Source: Castellaniella sp. S9
GTDB taxonomy: Bacteria > Pseudomonadota > Gammaproteobacteria > Burkholderiales > Burkholderiaceae_B
Direction: 5' to 3'
DNA length: 64,000 nt
Assembly: GCF_027257175.1 (NCBI RefSeq)
Contig: NZ_JAPFGD010000002.1
Location: 248,001 to 312,000 of the forward strand
In this document: piece by piece, positions 30,380 to 38,421 of the stretch
How the letters are laid out: the number at the start of each line of letters is the position of its first letter
Position numbering within the stretch: position 1 is the first letter of the stretch
Translations under genes and position numbers: made by a program
The notes under the pieces: generated by a model
The model's input: only the letters and a program-made list of their open reading frames with translations
Database searches by the model: none
Told to the model about the DNA's origin: nothing

Positions 30380-31168
30380 ATGTCTAACGATACAATGAAG
30401 ATGGCCAAAGCCGACATCGTAACGGCAGCTATCGAGCAGATGGAAGCCAATCTAAGCCCACGTCAGTGGACCACCAAGGAAGCAGTCGCCGAAACGTGTC
30501 GAATTCTGTTCGCGTTCGGCCATGACTCCGGTTTATCGGGCCAGATAACAGCAAGGGCGGATACGCCGGGGACCTACTGGACGCAAAGGCTTGGTCTTGG
30601 ATTCGACGAAATCACAACGGATAACCTTCTGCTTGTTGATGAGGATCTCAAGGTCCTGCAGGGTGCCGGCATGGCCAACCCCGCCAATCGCTTTCATTCC
30701 TGGCTATATCGCAAGCGTGCGGATGTCAATTGCATCGTGCACTCTCACCCGCCCCATGTTTCGGCGCTGTCGATGCTCGAGGTCCCGCTCGATATATCTC
30801 ATATGGACGCTTGCATGCTGTATGACCAAGTGGCGTTTGTGAGCAAGTGGCCTGGAATTCCGGTTGGAAACGAAGAGGGTGAACTGATCTCCAGCGCAAT
30901 CGGGGACAAGAAAGCCGTATTTCTGGCGCATCACGGCATGCTGGTGGCGGCCTCCAATGTACAGGAGGCTTGCGTGCTGAGTGTGTTGTTCGAGCGGGCG
31001 GCGCGTTTGCAGCTGCTCGCCATGAGCGCTGGTGAGATACGCCCCATTGTCCCCGAATTGGGGATCGAAGCCCAAGCATGGTTGAGTACGCCGCGGCGCT
31101 ATACCGCAACGTTTGAGTATTATTCGCGTCGCGCGAACCGTCAAATGAGCGATGGTCATGCTAGATAG
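30380..31168 (+). CDS. Class II aldolase/adducin-family protein, copy 2
   Basis: This 262-residue paralogue of the 24653-25426 gene shares long identical stretches (TYWTQRLGLGFDE, NPANRFHSWLYR, KWPGIPVGNEEGE, FERAARLQLLA). The zinc motif is CIVHSHPPHVSALSML and the second site is FLAHHGMLV. The ATG at 30380 follows GAGAAGG at 30368-30374. It is cotranscribed with the aldehyde dehydrogenase and the TRAP transporter. Having two copies under apparently different regulators suggests related substrates or stepwise pathway growth; the reaction itself is not known. Confidence 0.9.
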   Translation: MSNDTMKMAKADIVTAAIEQMEANLSPRQWTTKEAVAETCRILFAFGHDSGLSGQITARADTPGTYWTQRLGLGFDEITTDNLLLVDEDLKVLQGAGMANPANRFHSWLYRKRADVNCIVHSHPPHVSALSMLEVPLDISHMDACMLYDQVAFVSKWPGIPVGNEEGELISSAIGDKKAVFLAHHGMLVAASNVQEACVLSVLFERAARLQLLAMSAGEIRPIVPELGIEAQAWLSTPRRYTATFEYYSRRANRQMSDGHAR

Positions 31169-31218
31169 CCATCTGGGGTCGAGTTGTTGAGTCGACGCTG
31201 GCTTGTTTGGAGGCATCA

Positions 31219-31779
31219 ATGAATACTTATTCGCCACCACGCGGACTCAGGATAAATATGAATGCTGCAGTTATATGGGTTGTAGACGGCTTCAATCGTA
31301 TTGTCCATGCCCTGCTTGCGTTCGGACTGCTGCTGATGGTTGTCCTGATATCCGTACAGATCGGCGTGCGTTTCATACTTCCCATGCTTGGGGTTTCCGC
31401 TTCCCTTCCATGGACGGAGGAGCTTGCGCGATATGTGATGGTATGGCTCGTGTTCCTGGGTGGAGCCGCCGCCGCGCGGCACGGTCTGCTGATTGCCGTG
31501 CTTGCTCTGGTTGACGCTGTACCGCCGCCTGCTGCCAGAGTGATGAAATTCCTTTCATTACTCATCTTGATGGGCTTCTTCGTCACAATGGCTTGGTACG
31601 GATATATATGGAGTCAATTTGGCGCAAACGAAACTTCACCGGCCATGACAATATCGAAATTTTGGCTATACCTTTCAATGCCGGTTGGGTTTGCAATTTC
31701 TGCAATTAATGTCCTTGCCGTCCTGCTTGAATCCATTAGCTCGCCATCGGGTATGTCCCATGATCGGCCGCAGCCCTAA
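31219..31779 (+). CDS. TRAP transporter small membrane subunit (DctQ-like)
   Basis: This 186-residue protein has four membrane segments, roughly 24-50, 62-82, 100-125 and 145-170. It carries the DctQ pattern with SLPWTEELARYVMVWLVFLGG. It pairs with DctM and the periplasmic DctP in a sodium-coupled TRAP importer for organic acids. The ATG at 31219 has GGAGG at 31209-31213. It ends 21 bases before dctM; the palindrome ACCAGTTTCTGG overlaps its stop. Confidence 0.93.
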   Translation: MNTYSPPRGLRINMNAAVIWVVDGFNRIVHALLAFGLLLMVVLISVQIGVRFILPMLGVSASLPWTEELARYVMVWLVFLGGAAAARHGLLIAVLALVDAVPPPAARVMKFLSLLILMGFFVTMAWYGYIWSQFGANETSPAMTISKFWLYLSMPVGFAISAINVLAVLLESISSPSGMSHDRPQP

Positions 31780-31790
31780 CCAGTTTCTGG
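31779..31790. promoter_or_regulatory. Second copy of ACCAGTTTCTGG between dctQ and dctM
   Basis: This 12-base palindrome (CCAG-TTT-CTGG core) begins in the last base of the dctQ stop codon and is identical to the core at 30333-30344. Identical placement after a stop codon in two gaps of one operon argues against chance. Confidence 0.4.
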
Positions 31791-31800
31791 GAAATACGCC

Positions 31801-33069
31801 ATGCTGATACTGTTTGGAGGTTTATTCGCCTGCCTTGCCATTGGAGTGCCCGTGTTTGCGGCGCTCGGGGTCGCTGGGGCTTTCGCCATGATGGACTATG
31901 GGATCGAGCTTTTCAGTATTCCGCAAACCATATTCGATGCCCTGGATTCCTTCACCCTGATGGCCATACCGTTCTTCATTCTGGCGGGGAGCCTCATGCA
32001 GACGGGGGGGATATCGAGGCGGCTCATCAATTTGGCAAATGCTCTGGTCGGGTGGCTGCGTGGTGGTCTTGGGGCCTCATCGATCCTGACGTGCATGTTC
32101 TTTGCGACCATGTCAGGTTCCTCCTCGGCGACGACAGCAGCGGTTGGCACCAGCATGATCCCCGCGATGGAGAACAAGGGTTACCCCAAGAACTTCGCCG
32201 CCGCCTGCGTAGCCGTGGGCGGAGAGCTGGGCGCAATCATTCCGCCGTCGCTCGTGATGATTGTTTATGGCTTGATCGCCAATGTTTCCATAGGCAGCAT
32301 GTTCATAGCGGGAATACTGCCGGGGGTGTTGGTGGGCGTTTCCCTCATGATGACGATAATCATCGTGGCCAGTATTGTCGGCTTTGACGTTGCCGAACGC
32401 GTGGAGTGGTCCACGTGGGCCGTGACAACCCTTCGCGCGCTTAAGGAATCATTTTTATCGTTGTTGATGCCGCTGATCATCCTGGGAGGTATTTATTCCG
32501 GAGCGTTCACGGCGACAGAGGCATCGGTCGTTGCGGTTCTCTATGCATTATTTCTGGGCGGAATAGTTTATCGGGAACTCACCTGGCATAGCATTCGGGA
32601 TGCATTGAAACAAGCGTCGATCATGACGGCTGTGATCATGCTCATCATCGGTTTTGCGGGTCTTTTCGCCTACATGCTGACGCTGAATCAGATTCCACAG
32701 AAGTTCGGCATGATCGTCAGCGAATTGGTGGATGGTCCGATCGGATTTCTGCTGCTATCCAACCTTTTGCTGTTTGTTTCGGGCATGTTCATGGAGGCCA
32801 TTGCCCTCATTGTCATTCTCGTTCCTATACTTGCACCTATTGCAATCGACTACGGCATCAATCCGATTCATTTCGGCATCGTCATGATTGTGAATATATG
32901 CATTGGAATGATCACTCCGCCGGTAGGGGTGAACTTGTTTATCGCTTGCCAGATCGCAAACTTGTCCGTGGAATCCTTGCTTCGTCCGCTGGGCATATTT
33001 CTGTGCGTGTTGATCCTTGATGTACTGTTGATCAGTTACATTCCCTGGCTATCCCTGGCCTTTTTATAA
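31801..33069 (+). CDS. TRAP transporter large permease (DctM-like)
   Basis: This 422-residue, about 12-segment membrane protein is of the DctM family. It shows LFACLAIGVPVFAALGVAGAFAMM at the start, FFATMSGSSSATTAAVGTSMIPAM, GGELGAIIPPSLVMIVYG and the C-terminal GMITPPVGVNLFIACQIA. It forms the sodium-driven transport channel. Order dctQ-dctM-dctP on one strand is a complete DctP-type system. It ends at a palindrome (ACACCC-T-GGGTGT) before dctP. Confidence 0.95.
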   Translation: MLILFGGLFACLAIGVPVFAALGVAGAFAMMDYGIELFSIPQTIFDALDSFTLMAIPFFILAGSLMQTGGISRRLINLANALVGWLRGGLGASSILTCMFFATMSGSSSATTAAVGTSMIPAMENKGYPKNFAAACVAVGGELGAIIPPSLVMIVYGLIANVSIGSMFIAGILPGVLVGVSLMMTIIIVASIVGFDVAERVEWSTWAVTTLRALKESFLSLLMPLIILGGIYSGAFTATEASVVAVLYALFLGGIVYRELTWHSIRDALKQASIMTAVIMLIIGFAGLFAYMLTLNQIPQKFGMIVSELVDGPIGFLLLSNLLLFVSGMFMEAIALIVILVPILAPIAIDYGINPIHFGIVMIVNICIGMITPPVGVNLFIACQIANLSVESLLRPLGIFLCVLILDVLLISYIPWLSLAFL

Positions 33070-33081
33070 CACCCTGGGTGT
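33069..33081. promoter_or_regulatory. Intercistronic palindrome ACACCC-T-GGGTGT
   Basis: A perfect 6-base inverted repeat around one base starts at the last base of the dctM stop. It may be a hairpin that separates the abundantly needed binding protein dctP from the permease, or an operator; the sequence alone does not decide. Confidence 0.35.
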
Positions 33082-33093
33082 ATGGAGATTTCA

Positions 33094-34068
33094 ATGAAAA
33101 AATCATTAGCTGGAATTTTGTTCGCTGCCATTTTTCCCATGAGTTCGATGGCCTCGACGGTGGTGGAACTGAATTTAGGCCATGTGCTGGCCCCTCAGAG
33201 CCATTATCATGCGGTCGCCACCAGGATGGCAGAGCTGGCACTGGAAAAATCCAACAATACACTTAAGATCAATGTTTTTCCATCCGGCCAACTAGGCGGA
33301 GAGGTCAAGCTGATCCAGTCGGCACGCACCGGGGCCGTACCCTTGGTCATTACCGGCGAGCCACCGCTCGAGAATACCGTCAAGGAATTCGGAATATTCT
33401 CCCTGCCTTATTTGTTCCCTGATCTCGATAGCGCAAACCGCGCTCTGCAGGCGGACTTCGGCAAGAAAATGCTTGGATACCTGGATCAGCACGGATTGAT
33501 CGGCCTGGGGTGGATTTCGGTGCAAGAGCGCAATATATATGGCTCTCGGAAGATCGAGGCCCCGGCTGACATGAAGGACTTGAAAATTCGAGTGATTCAG
33601 TCGCCCGGCTATGTGGATGCCTATGAGAAGTTGGGGGCGCAGGCGACCCCCATGGCTTATTCCGAGGTCTATCTGGCCCTGCAGACCGGGGTGATCGATG
33701 GCGGAGAGACTTCCCCCGACCTTATGATTGACGATAAATTTGCTGAGGTCAGTAAATTCTATAATATGGTGAAGATTCACTATATGCCATGCGTCATCAT
33801 AATGAGCAAATCCGCCTTCAACAGGCTATCGCCTGACCATCAAAAGGTTATTCAAGAGGCGGCCGACGAGGCTGCGGCTCACGGCATCAAGTTTTATGGG
33901 GATGCCTATAAGGCGAGTCTCGACGCGATGACAAAATCCGGCGTCACGATCGTGCAGTCGGATATCGCGGCGTTCAAGGATCTTACCGCTGGCCTGTACG
34001 GTCCTTTGCTGAAGAATGTACCCAATGGCCAAGAGAACGTCGACCTGGCGCGACAGGCCGCTCAGTGA
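33094..34068 (+). CDS. TRAP transporter periplasmic solute-binding protein (DctP-like)
   Basis: This 324-residue secreted protein has a short signal peptide (about 1-19, ending SSMAS). The DctP fold shows LGHVLAPQSHYHAVATRMAE, FPSGQLGGEVKLIQSARTG and the helix region MKDLKIRVIQSPGYVDAYEKLGAQATPMAYSEVYLALQTGVIDGGE. The conserved Arg of IRVIQS normally binds the carboxylate, so an organic acid ligand is expected. The ATG at 33094 has GGAG at 33084-33087. Last gene of the block. Confidence 0.94.
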   Translation: MKKSLAGILFAAIFPMSSMASTVVELNLGHVLAPQSHYHAVATRMAELALEKSNNTLKINVFPSGQLGGEVKLIQSARTGAVPLVITGEPPLENTVKEFGIFSLPYLFPDLDSANRALQADFGKKMLGYLDQHGLIGLGWISVQERNIYGSRKIEAPADMKDLKIRVIQSPGYVDAYEKLGAQATPMAYSEVYLALQTGVIDGGETSPDLMIDDKFAEVSKFYNMVKIHYMPCVIIMSKSAFNRLSPDHQKVIQEAADEAAAHGIKFYGDAYKASLDAMTKSGVTIVQSDIAAFKDLTAGLYGPLLKNVPNGQENVDLARQAAQ

Positions 34069-34085
34069 TGGCATCCACCGCCTCA

Positions 34086-34120
34086 CCCCGGCACGCCCGC
34101 CGTACGGCGGCGTGCCGGGG
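34086..34120. terminator. Strong bidirectional hairpin between dctP and the aminotransferase gene
   Basis: CCCCGGCACGCC (34086-34097) pairs perfectly with GGCGTGCCGGGG (34109-34120), with three further inner pairs around a GTAC loop. The genes on both sides converge on it. There is no T-run on either strand, so it may act with Rho or simply block read-through. Confidence 0.6.
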
Positions 34121-34125
34121 GGTGT

Positions 34126-35454
34126 TCAGTCGACCGTCGCGAGGACCTCGCGGATCGTGTCGAAAATCTGCCCGATCTGCGCCTCGCTGATGATGAGCGG
34201 GGGCGATATCGCAATGATGTCGCCGGTATAGCGCACCAGGACGCCGCGATCAAAGCATTTGGCAAAGACCTCGGCCGCACGCGCGCCGGGGGCCCCTTCG
34301 CGGGGGGCGAGCTCGATGCCGGCGACCAGCCCCAGGTTGCGCACGTCGATCACGTGGGGCGCGCCCTTGAGCCCGTGCGCCGCATCCTCGAACGGCTTGG
34401 ACATGGCCCGCGCCCGTTCGAACAGACCGTCGTCGCGATAGACGCCCAGGGTGGCCAGGATCGCGGCCGTGGCCATGGGATGCGCGGAATACGTATAGCC
34501 GTGGAAAAACTCGATGCCGCTGCCGGCGGCATTGAGGATGGTGTCGTGGATGTCGCGGCGCACCGCGACGGCGCCGGCCGGCACCGCGGCGTTGCTGATG
34601 CCCTTGGCCATGGTGATGATGTCGGGGGTGACACCGAAGAAGTCGCTGGCGGTGGCTGCGCCCAGGCGGCCGAATCCGGTGATGACCTCGTCGAAGACCA
34701 GCAGGATGCCGTGTTTTTCAGTGATGGCGCGCAGCTTTTCCAGGTAGCCCTTGGGCGGCAGCAGCACGCCGGTCGAGCCGGCCAGGGGCTCGACGATGAC
34801 CGCGGCGATGGTCGAGGCGTCGTGCAGGGCGATGATGCTCTCCAGGGCGTCGGCGAAATGCTCGCCCCAGGCGGGCTGGCCGCGCGTCCAGGCATTGTGG
34901 GCCAGGTCGTGGGTGTGGGGCAGGTGGTCGACGCCCGGCAGCAGCACGCCCGAGAACGTCTTGCGATTGGGCGAGATGCCGCCCACCGAGATGCCGCCGA
35001 AGCCCACGCCGTGGTAGCCGCGCTCGCGGCCGATCAGGCGGGTGCGCTGGCCCTCGCCGCGTGCCCTGTGGTAGGCGAGGGCGATCTTGAGGGCGGTGTC
35101 CACGGATTCGGAACCCGAGTTCGTGAAGAAAATCCGGTCCAGGCCCTCGGGCATCAGGGCCGCGACTTCGGTGGCCGCCCGGAACGAGTCCTCGTGGCCG
35201 ATCTGGAAGCTCGGCGCGTAGTCCAGGTCGGTGGCCTGCCGGGTCAAGGCCTCGATGATGGGTCGGCGGGCGTGGCCGGCGTTGACGCACCACAGGCCGG
35301 CGGTGCCGTCCAGGATCTGGTGGCCATCGGTGGTGGTGTAATGCATGTCCTTGGCGCCGGCGAGCATTCGCGGATGCGACTTGAACTGGCGGTTGGCGGT
35401 AAAGGGCATCCACAGGTTGGACAAGTCCGTGGCGGTAATGGTGTCGGTGCTCAT
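34126..35454 (-). CDS. Class III omega-aminotransferase (beta-alanine/amine:pyruvate type)
   Basis: This 442-residue PLP enzyme matches the length of omega-amino acid:pyruvate transaminases. Motifs: WMPFTANRQFKSHPRML near the N-terminus, FFTNSGSESVDTALKIA, GRERGYHGVGFGG, VFDEVITGFGRLG, and Lys284 in MAKGISNAAVPAGA as Schiff base. The internal ATG at 35454 follows GCGAGGCC and gives the family start; an ATG 48 bases upstream would extend into the operator region. It is divergent from the MocR gene, which probably regulates it. Confidence 0.92.
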   Translation of the reverse strand: MSTDTITATDLSNLWMPFTANRQFKSHPRMLAGAKDMHYTTTDGHQILDGTAGLWCVNAGHARRPIIEALTRQATDLDYAPSFQIGHEDSFRAATEVAALMPEGLDRIFFTNSGSESVDTALKIALAYHRARGEGQRTRLIGRERGYHGVGFGGISVGGISPNRKTFSGVLLPGVDHLPHTHDLAHNAWTRGQPAWGEHFADALESIIALHDASTIAAVIVEPLAGSTGVLLPPKGYLEKLRAITEKHGILLVFDEVITGFGRLGAATASDFFGVTPDIITMAKGISNAAVPAGAVAVRRDIHDTILNAAGSGIEFFHGYTYSAHPMATAAILATLGVYRDDGLFERARAMSKPFEDAAHGLKGAPHVIDVRNLGLVAGIELAPREGAPGARAAEVFAKCFDRGVLVRYTGDIIAISPPLIISEAQIGQIFDTIREVLATVD

Positions 35455-35530
35455 GGCGGCCTCGCGATCAAAGGGTACAGAGACGGAAAATGGTCGACCC
35501 ATTCTGTGCCGCCCCCTGGGTGAAATACAT

Positions 35531-35587
35531 ATACAGTGTTAGGATGGCTGGATAGCTGTATTGACTCCAATCGCCTAACTGTATTGA
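35531..35587. promoter_or_regulatory. Candidate MocR operator: CTGTATTGA direct repeats plus an inverted half site
   Basis: CTGTATTGA occurs at 35556-35564 and again at 35579-35587, 23 bases apart (two helical turns). An inverted half, ATACAG, is at 35531-35536. MocR proteins such as GabR, TauR and PdxR bind two direct repeats with this sort of helical phasing. The site lies midway between the two divergent genes. Confidence 0.55.
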
Positions 35588-35634
35588 TTGCTGGGCGGCC
35601 GCCGGATTGGCGCGGCGCGCCTGGAGGATGCGGG

Positions 35635-37044
35635 ATGATCCTGTTCCAGCCCGATCGTGATCGCAAGCGGGCGCCCTCGCTGGTCGATCAGGCGGCCTGC
35701 GCCCTCGAGCGCGCCATCCGCGAGCGCGTCCTGCGGCCGGGCATGGCGCTGCCTTCGGTCCGACAATTCGCCCGCGACCATGGGCTGAGCACTTTCACTG
35801 TGATGGCGGCCTATAACCGGCTGGTGGCGCAAGGCCTGCTGCAGTCGCGCCCGGGCGCCGGCTTCCGCGTTGCACGTCAGCGGCAGGCGGCACCGGTGCC
35901 GGCGCCGTCGTGGGTGGCGCCGCGCATCGGGCCGACCTGGCTGCTGTCGGACGTGTTCGCCGACCATTCCATCTCGATCAAGGCGGGCTGCGGCTGGCTG
36001 CCGCCCGACTGGCACAACGAGGCCGGCCTGCAGCATGCCCTGCGTCAACTGGGGCGCGTTCCGGTGAGCCAGATGGCGTCCTACGGACACCCGTTGGGAT
36101 ACCACCCTTTGCGCGAGCACATCGCCCATCGCCTGGGCGAGCATGGCCTGGAGACCGACGCCGGCCAGATCCTGTTGACGCACGGGGCGACGCAGGCTCT
36201 GGATGTCGTCGTGCGCACGGTGCTGCGGCCAGGCGACCATGTGGCGGTCGAGACCCCGTGCTATGCCAACCTGCTGCAGATTCTGGCGCTGAGCGGTGTC
36301 GTGGTGCACAGCGTGCCGCGTACGCGGGAAGGCGTTTGCGAACACACTCTCGAGCGCCTGGTGCGCGAGCATCCCATTCGCGCCATGTTCGTCACCACGG
36401 TGTTGCAGAATCCGACCGGTGCGACTTTTTCGATGGCGGGCGCCTTTCGTCTGCTGCAATTGGCCGAGCGGCATGCCTTTCTGGTGGTCGAAGACGATGT
36501 GTCCCGCGAACTGCTGCTCGAGCCCGCACCGCTGCTGGCGGCCCTCGCGGGCACCGGGCGGGTGGTGTATATCTCGGGCTTTGCCAAGAGCGTCATGCCG
36601 TCGATGCGGGTGGGCTACCTCTTGTGTGCCCCGGAACTGCTGGCGCAGTGCGCGCGCACCAAGATGTCCCTGGGCCTCACCTCGGCCGAGATGATGGAAC
36701 GCGCCGTCTATCACGTGCTGCGCGACGGCCGCCACGGCACTTACATGCGCGGTGTGCGCGAGCGCCTGCGCCAGGCCCATGATCAGGTCTGCGAGGCCAT
36801 GGTGCAGGGCGATTTCGAGATCAGCCATGAACCCGGCGCGGGCCTGTTCCTGTGGGCCCGGCCGCGCGCGGCCCGCGGCGAAGGCGCCGTGGGCTTGGCT
36901 GCCCGCGCCCTGGAGGCCGGCATCTGGTTGGCGCCCGGCGCCTATTTCGATCCTGGCGGGCGCGACGAAGGGTGGTTTCGCTTCAACGTCGCCTATTCGA
37001 CGCACCCGCGCCTGTGGCGGTTCTTCAGGGATGCGCTGGACTGA
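35635..37044 (+). CDS. MocR-family regulator (GntR HTH fused to aminotransferase-like domain)
   Basis: This 469-residue protein has a GntR winged HTH at about 11-75 (LVDQAACALERAIRERVLRPG, LPSVRQFARDHGLSTFTVMAAY). A fold-type I aminotransferase domain follows from about 105, with Lys318 in YISGFAKSVMPSMRVGYL as the PLP lysine. Such proteins sense PLP or its adducts with amino acids and control amine or GABA/taurine catabolism. The ATG at 35635 has GGAGG at 35623-35627. It is divergent from the omega-aminotransferase, its likely target. Confidence 0.92.
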   Translation: MILFQPDRDRKRAPSLVDQAACALERAIRERVLRPGMALPSVRQFARDHGLSTFTVMAAYNRLVAQGLLQSRPGAGFRVARQRQAAPVPAPSWVAPRIGPTWLLSDVFADHSISIKAGCGWLPPDWHNEAGLQHALRQLGRVPVSQMASYGHPLGYHPLREHIAHRLGEHGLETDAGQILLTHGATQALDVVVRTVLRPGDHVAVETPCYANLLQILALSGVVVHSVPRTREGVCEHTLERLVREHPIRAMFVTTVLQNPTGATFSMAGAFRLLQLAERHAFLVVEDDVSRELLLEPAPLLAALAGTGRVVYISGFAKSVMPSMRVGYLLCAPELLAQCARTKMSLGLTSAEMMERAVYHVLRDGRHGTYMRGVRERLRQAHDQVCEAMVQGDFEISHEPGAGLFLWARPRAARGEGAVGLAARALEAGIWLAPGAYFDPGGRDEGWFRFNVAYSTHPRLWRFFRDALD

Positions 37045-37054
37045 TCCCCGGCCT

Positions 37055-37216
37055 AGTGCGCTGTTTGGCTAGTTCGCATACTTAACTTCGGCGCCTGAAC
37101 TTGCCATGCGGCGTTGCAAATCCTCGGGATAGCCACGGCTATCCCTGCGGTTTGCGCCTTGCCTGACAAGTCCATGCATCCGAATTTAAATGCACGAACT
37201 AGCCAAACAGCACACT
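37055..37216. repeat. MITE-like element, copy 1
   Basis: This 162-base element has 22-base terminal inverted repeats at 37055-37076 and 37195-37216 (21 of 22 match). Its interior holds a GATAGCC-ACGGCTATC hairpin and the segment TGCGGTTTGCGCCTTGCCTG. The interior is nearly identical, in opposite orientation, to the element at 39482-39647. It fits exactly between the mocR stop and the folA stop and carries no gene. Class I recognise as small non-autonomous elements common in Alcaligenaceae genomes; the parent transposase is unknown. Confidence 0.75.
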
Positions 37217-37226
37217 GGGCACCGAT

Positions 37227-37715
37227 TCAGGCCTTGCGATAGATGACGAAGTCATAGGCCAGCCCATTTTCGGCGGGCTGGACCAGGCGTTCGGTCTCGC
37301 GCCACTGTCCGGCGGGCAGTGCGGGGAACCAGGTGTCGCCCTCGATCTGCGCATGGACCTCGGTGGCGACGATCTCGTCGGCCAGGGGCAAGGCGAGGCG
37401 GAACACCTGCTCGCCGCCGATGACGCAGGCCACCGAGGCGTCCGCGCAGGCGGCCAGCGCCGCCTCCAGAGAGGGCAGGACTTCCGCGCCGTCCGCGGAA
37501 AAACCCGGCGCCCGGCTGAGCACCAGGTTCCGGCGTCCCGGCAATGGCCGCCCGAGCGAGGCCCAGGTCTTGCGTCCCATGATGATGGGATGTCCCAGCG
37601 TGTTGCGTTTGAAGTGCGCCAGGTCGGCGGGCAGGCGCCAGGGCAGGGCGTTGTCGCGCCCGATGACGCGGTTGTCCGCGTAGGCGACGACCAGCCGGAC
37701 GAGGGGTGTAGGCAT
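37227..37715 (-). CDS. folA: Dihydrofolate reductase
   Basis: This 162-residue enzyme reduces dihydrofolate with NADPH. Signature blocks: NRVIGRDNALPWRLPADLAHFK (active-site Asp replaced as usual around residue 27-30), MGRKTWASLGRPLPGRRNLVLSR and VIGGEQVFRLALPLADEI. Length equals typical FolA (159). It follows the HxlR gene by 9 bases on the same strand, so it may be cotranscribed from that regulator's promoter, and ends 11 bases from the MITE-like element. Confidence 0.95.
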   Translation of the reverse strand: MPTPLVRLVVAYADNRVIGRDNALPWRLPADLAHFKRNTLGHPIIMGRKTWASLGRPLPGRRNLVLSRAPGFSADGAEVLPSLEAALAACADASVACVIGGEQVFRLALPLADEIVATEVHAQIEGDTWFPALPAGQWRETERLVQPAENGLAYDFVIYRKA

Positions 37716-37724
37716 GCGGGATCC

Positions 37725-38402
37725 TTAAGGGCGGCGATCCGCGCCGACGGGGCGGGGCACCGAAAAGCAGTTGAGGAAATTGTCGAGCGCCGGCCGCTCG
37801 CCGGCCAGGGCGGCCCGGCCATCGGCCAGCGCAGCGTCGAGGCTGGCGGCGCCGTAGGCCAGGTGCAGCAGGGTGGTGGGGTCGGTGCGCAGGACCGCCG
37901 CCGTCTGCCGGGTGGGATCCGCCCGCCGGACCTCGAATGTGCCTGTGCGCACTCGCGCCACAAAGGCCTGTCCATCGAGGATGAGCAGGATCTCGGCATC
38001 GCGGCCCGCGGCCGCGTCGCGGTCGAACAGGGCGCGAAACGACAGGACCATGGCATCGACGTTGAGGGGGCTGCCGCGCGCGAAGGCGGGCGAGCGCACG
38101 CCCCAGAGCAGCAGTTGCAGGAGGATGGGCTCCAGTTCGAGGCCCCAGGCGGTCAAGGCATAGGCCATGCCGCCGGCGGGCGGCTGCTGGCGTTGCCGGA
38201 CGACGATTCCGGCGGATTCGAGTTCCACCAGGCGCTGGGATAGCACATTGGCGCTGATGCCCTTGAGGCCGGTGCGCAGATCCGTGAAGCGTTTCGGCCC
38301 CAGCAGCAGTTCGCGCACGATCAGCAAGGCCCAACGCTCGCCGATCAGATCCAGCGCGTGCGCCGCCGCGCAGCCGTCGCCGTAGCTTCGTTTCGCATTC
38401 AT
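37725..38402 (-). CDS. HxlR-family winged-helix regulator
   Basis: This 225-residue protein has the HxlR HTH at about 10-100 (CAAAHALDLIGERWALLIVRELL, KRFTDLRTGLKGISANVLSQRLVELE). The first Cys is retained (Cys11), as in redox-sensing members. A longer C-terminal domain of SCP2/unknown type (about 120-225) is typical of the larger subgroup. It is divergent from the SnoaL-VOC gene; a perfect inverted repeat in the gap is its probable site. Confidence 0.88.
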   Translation of the reverse strand: MNAKRSYGDGCAAAHALDLIGERWALLIVRELLLGPKRFTDLRTGLKGISANVLSQRLVELESAGIVVRQRQQPPAGGMAYALTAWGLELEPILLQLLLWGVRSPAFARGSPLNVDAMVLSFRALFDRDAAAGRDAEILLILDGQAFVARVRTGTFEVRRADPTRQTAAVLRTDPTTLLHLAYGAASLDAALADGRAALAGERPALDNFLNCFSVPRPVGADRRP

Positions 38403-38421
38403 GTGTTACAGCATACCATCA

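Larger units (their letters stand above)
15061..34122. other. Accessory catabolic block of lower GC than its flanks
   Basis: From the XRE-cupin gene to the hairpin at 34.1 kb, third-codon positions are clearly less GC-rich than in gcvP on the left or the aminotransferase on the right. All genes encode uptake, catabolic or regulatory proteins and no housekeeping gene is present. Two sub-blocks exist, 15.1-24.6 kb and 24.65-34.07 kb. No integrase, tRNA or terminal repeats were seen at the edges, so the mechanism of acquisition is not visible. Confidence 0.55.

Noticed and set aside
35536-35634. Upstream in-frame ATG as the start of the MocR gene
   Set aside because: The added 33 residues would be encoded by the operator repeats and have no family resemblance; GGAGG is placed correctly for the ATG at 35635.
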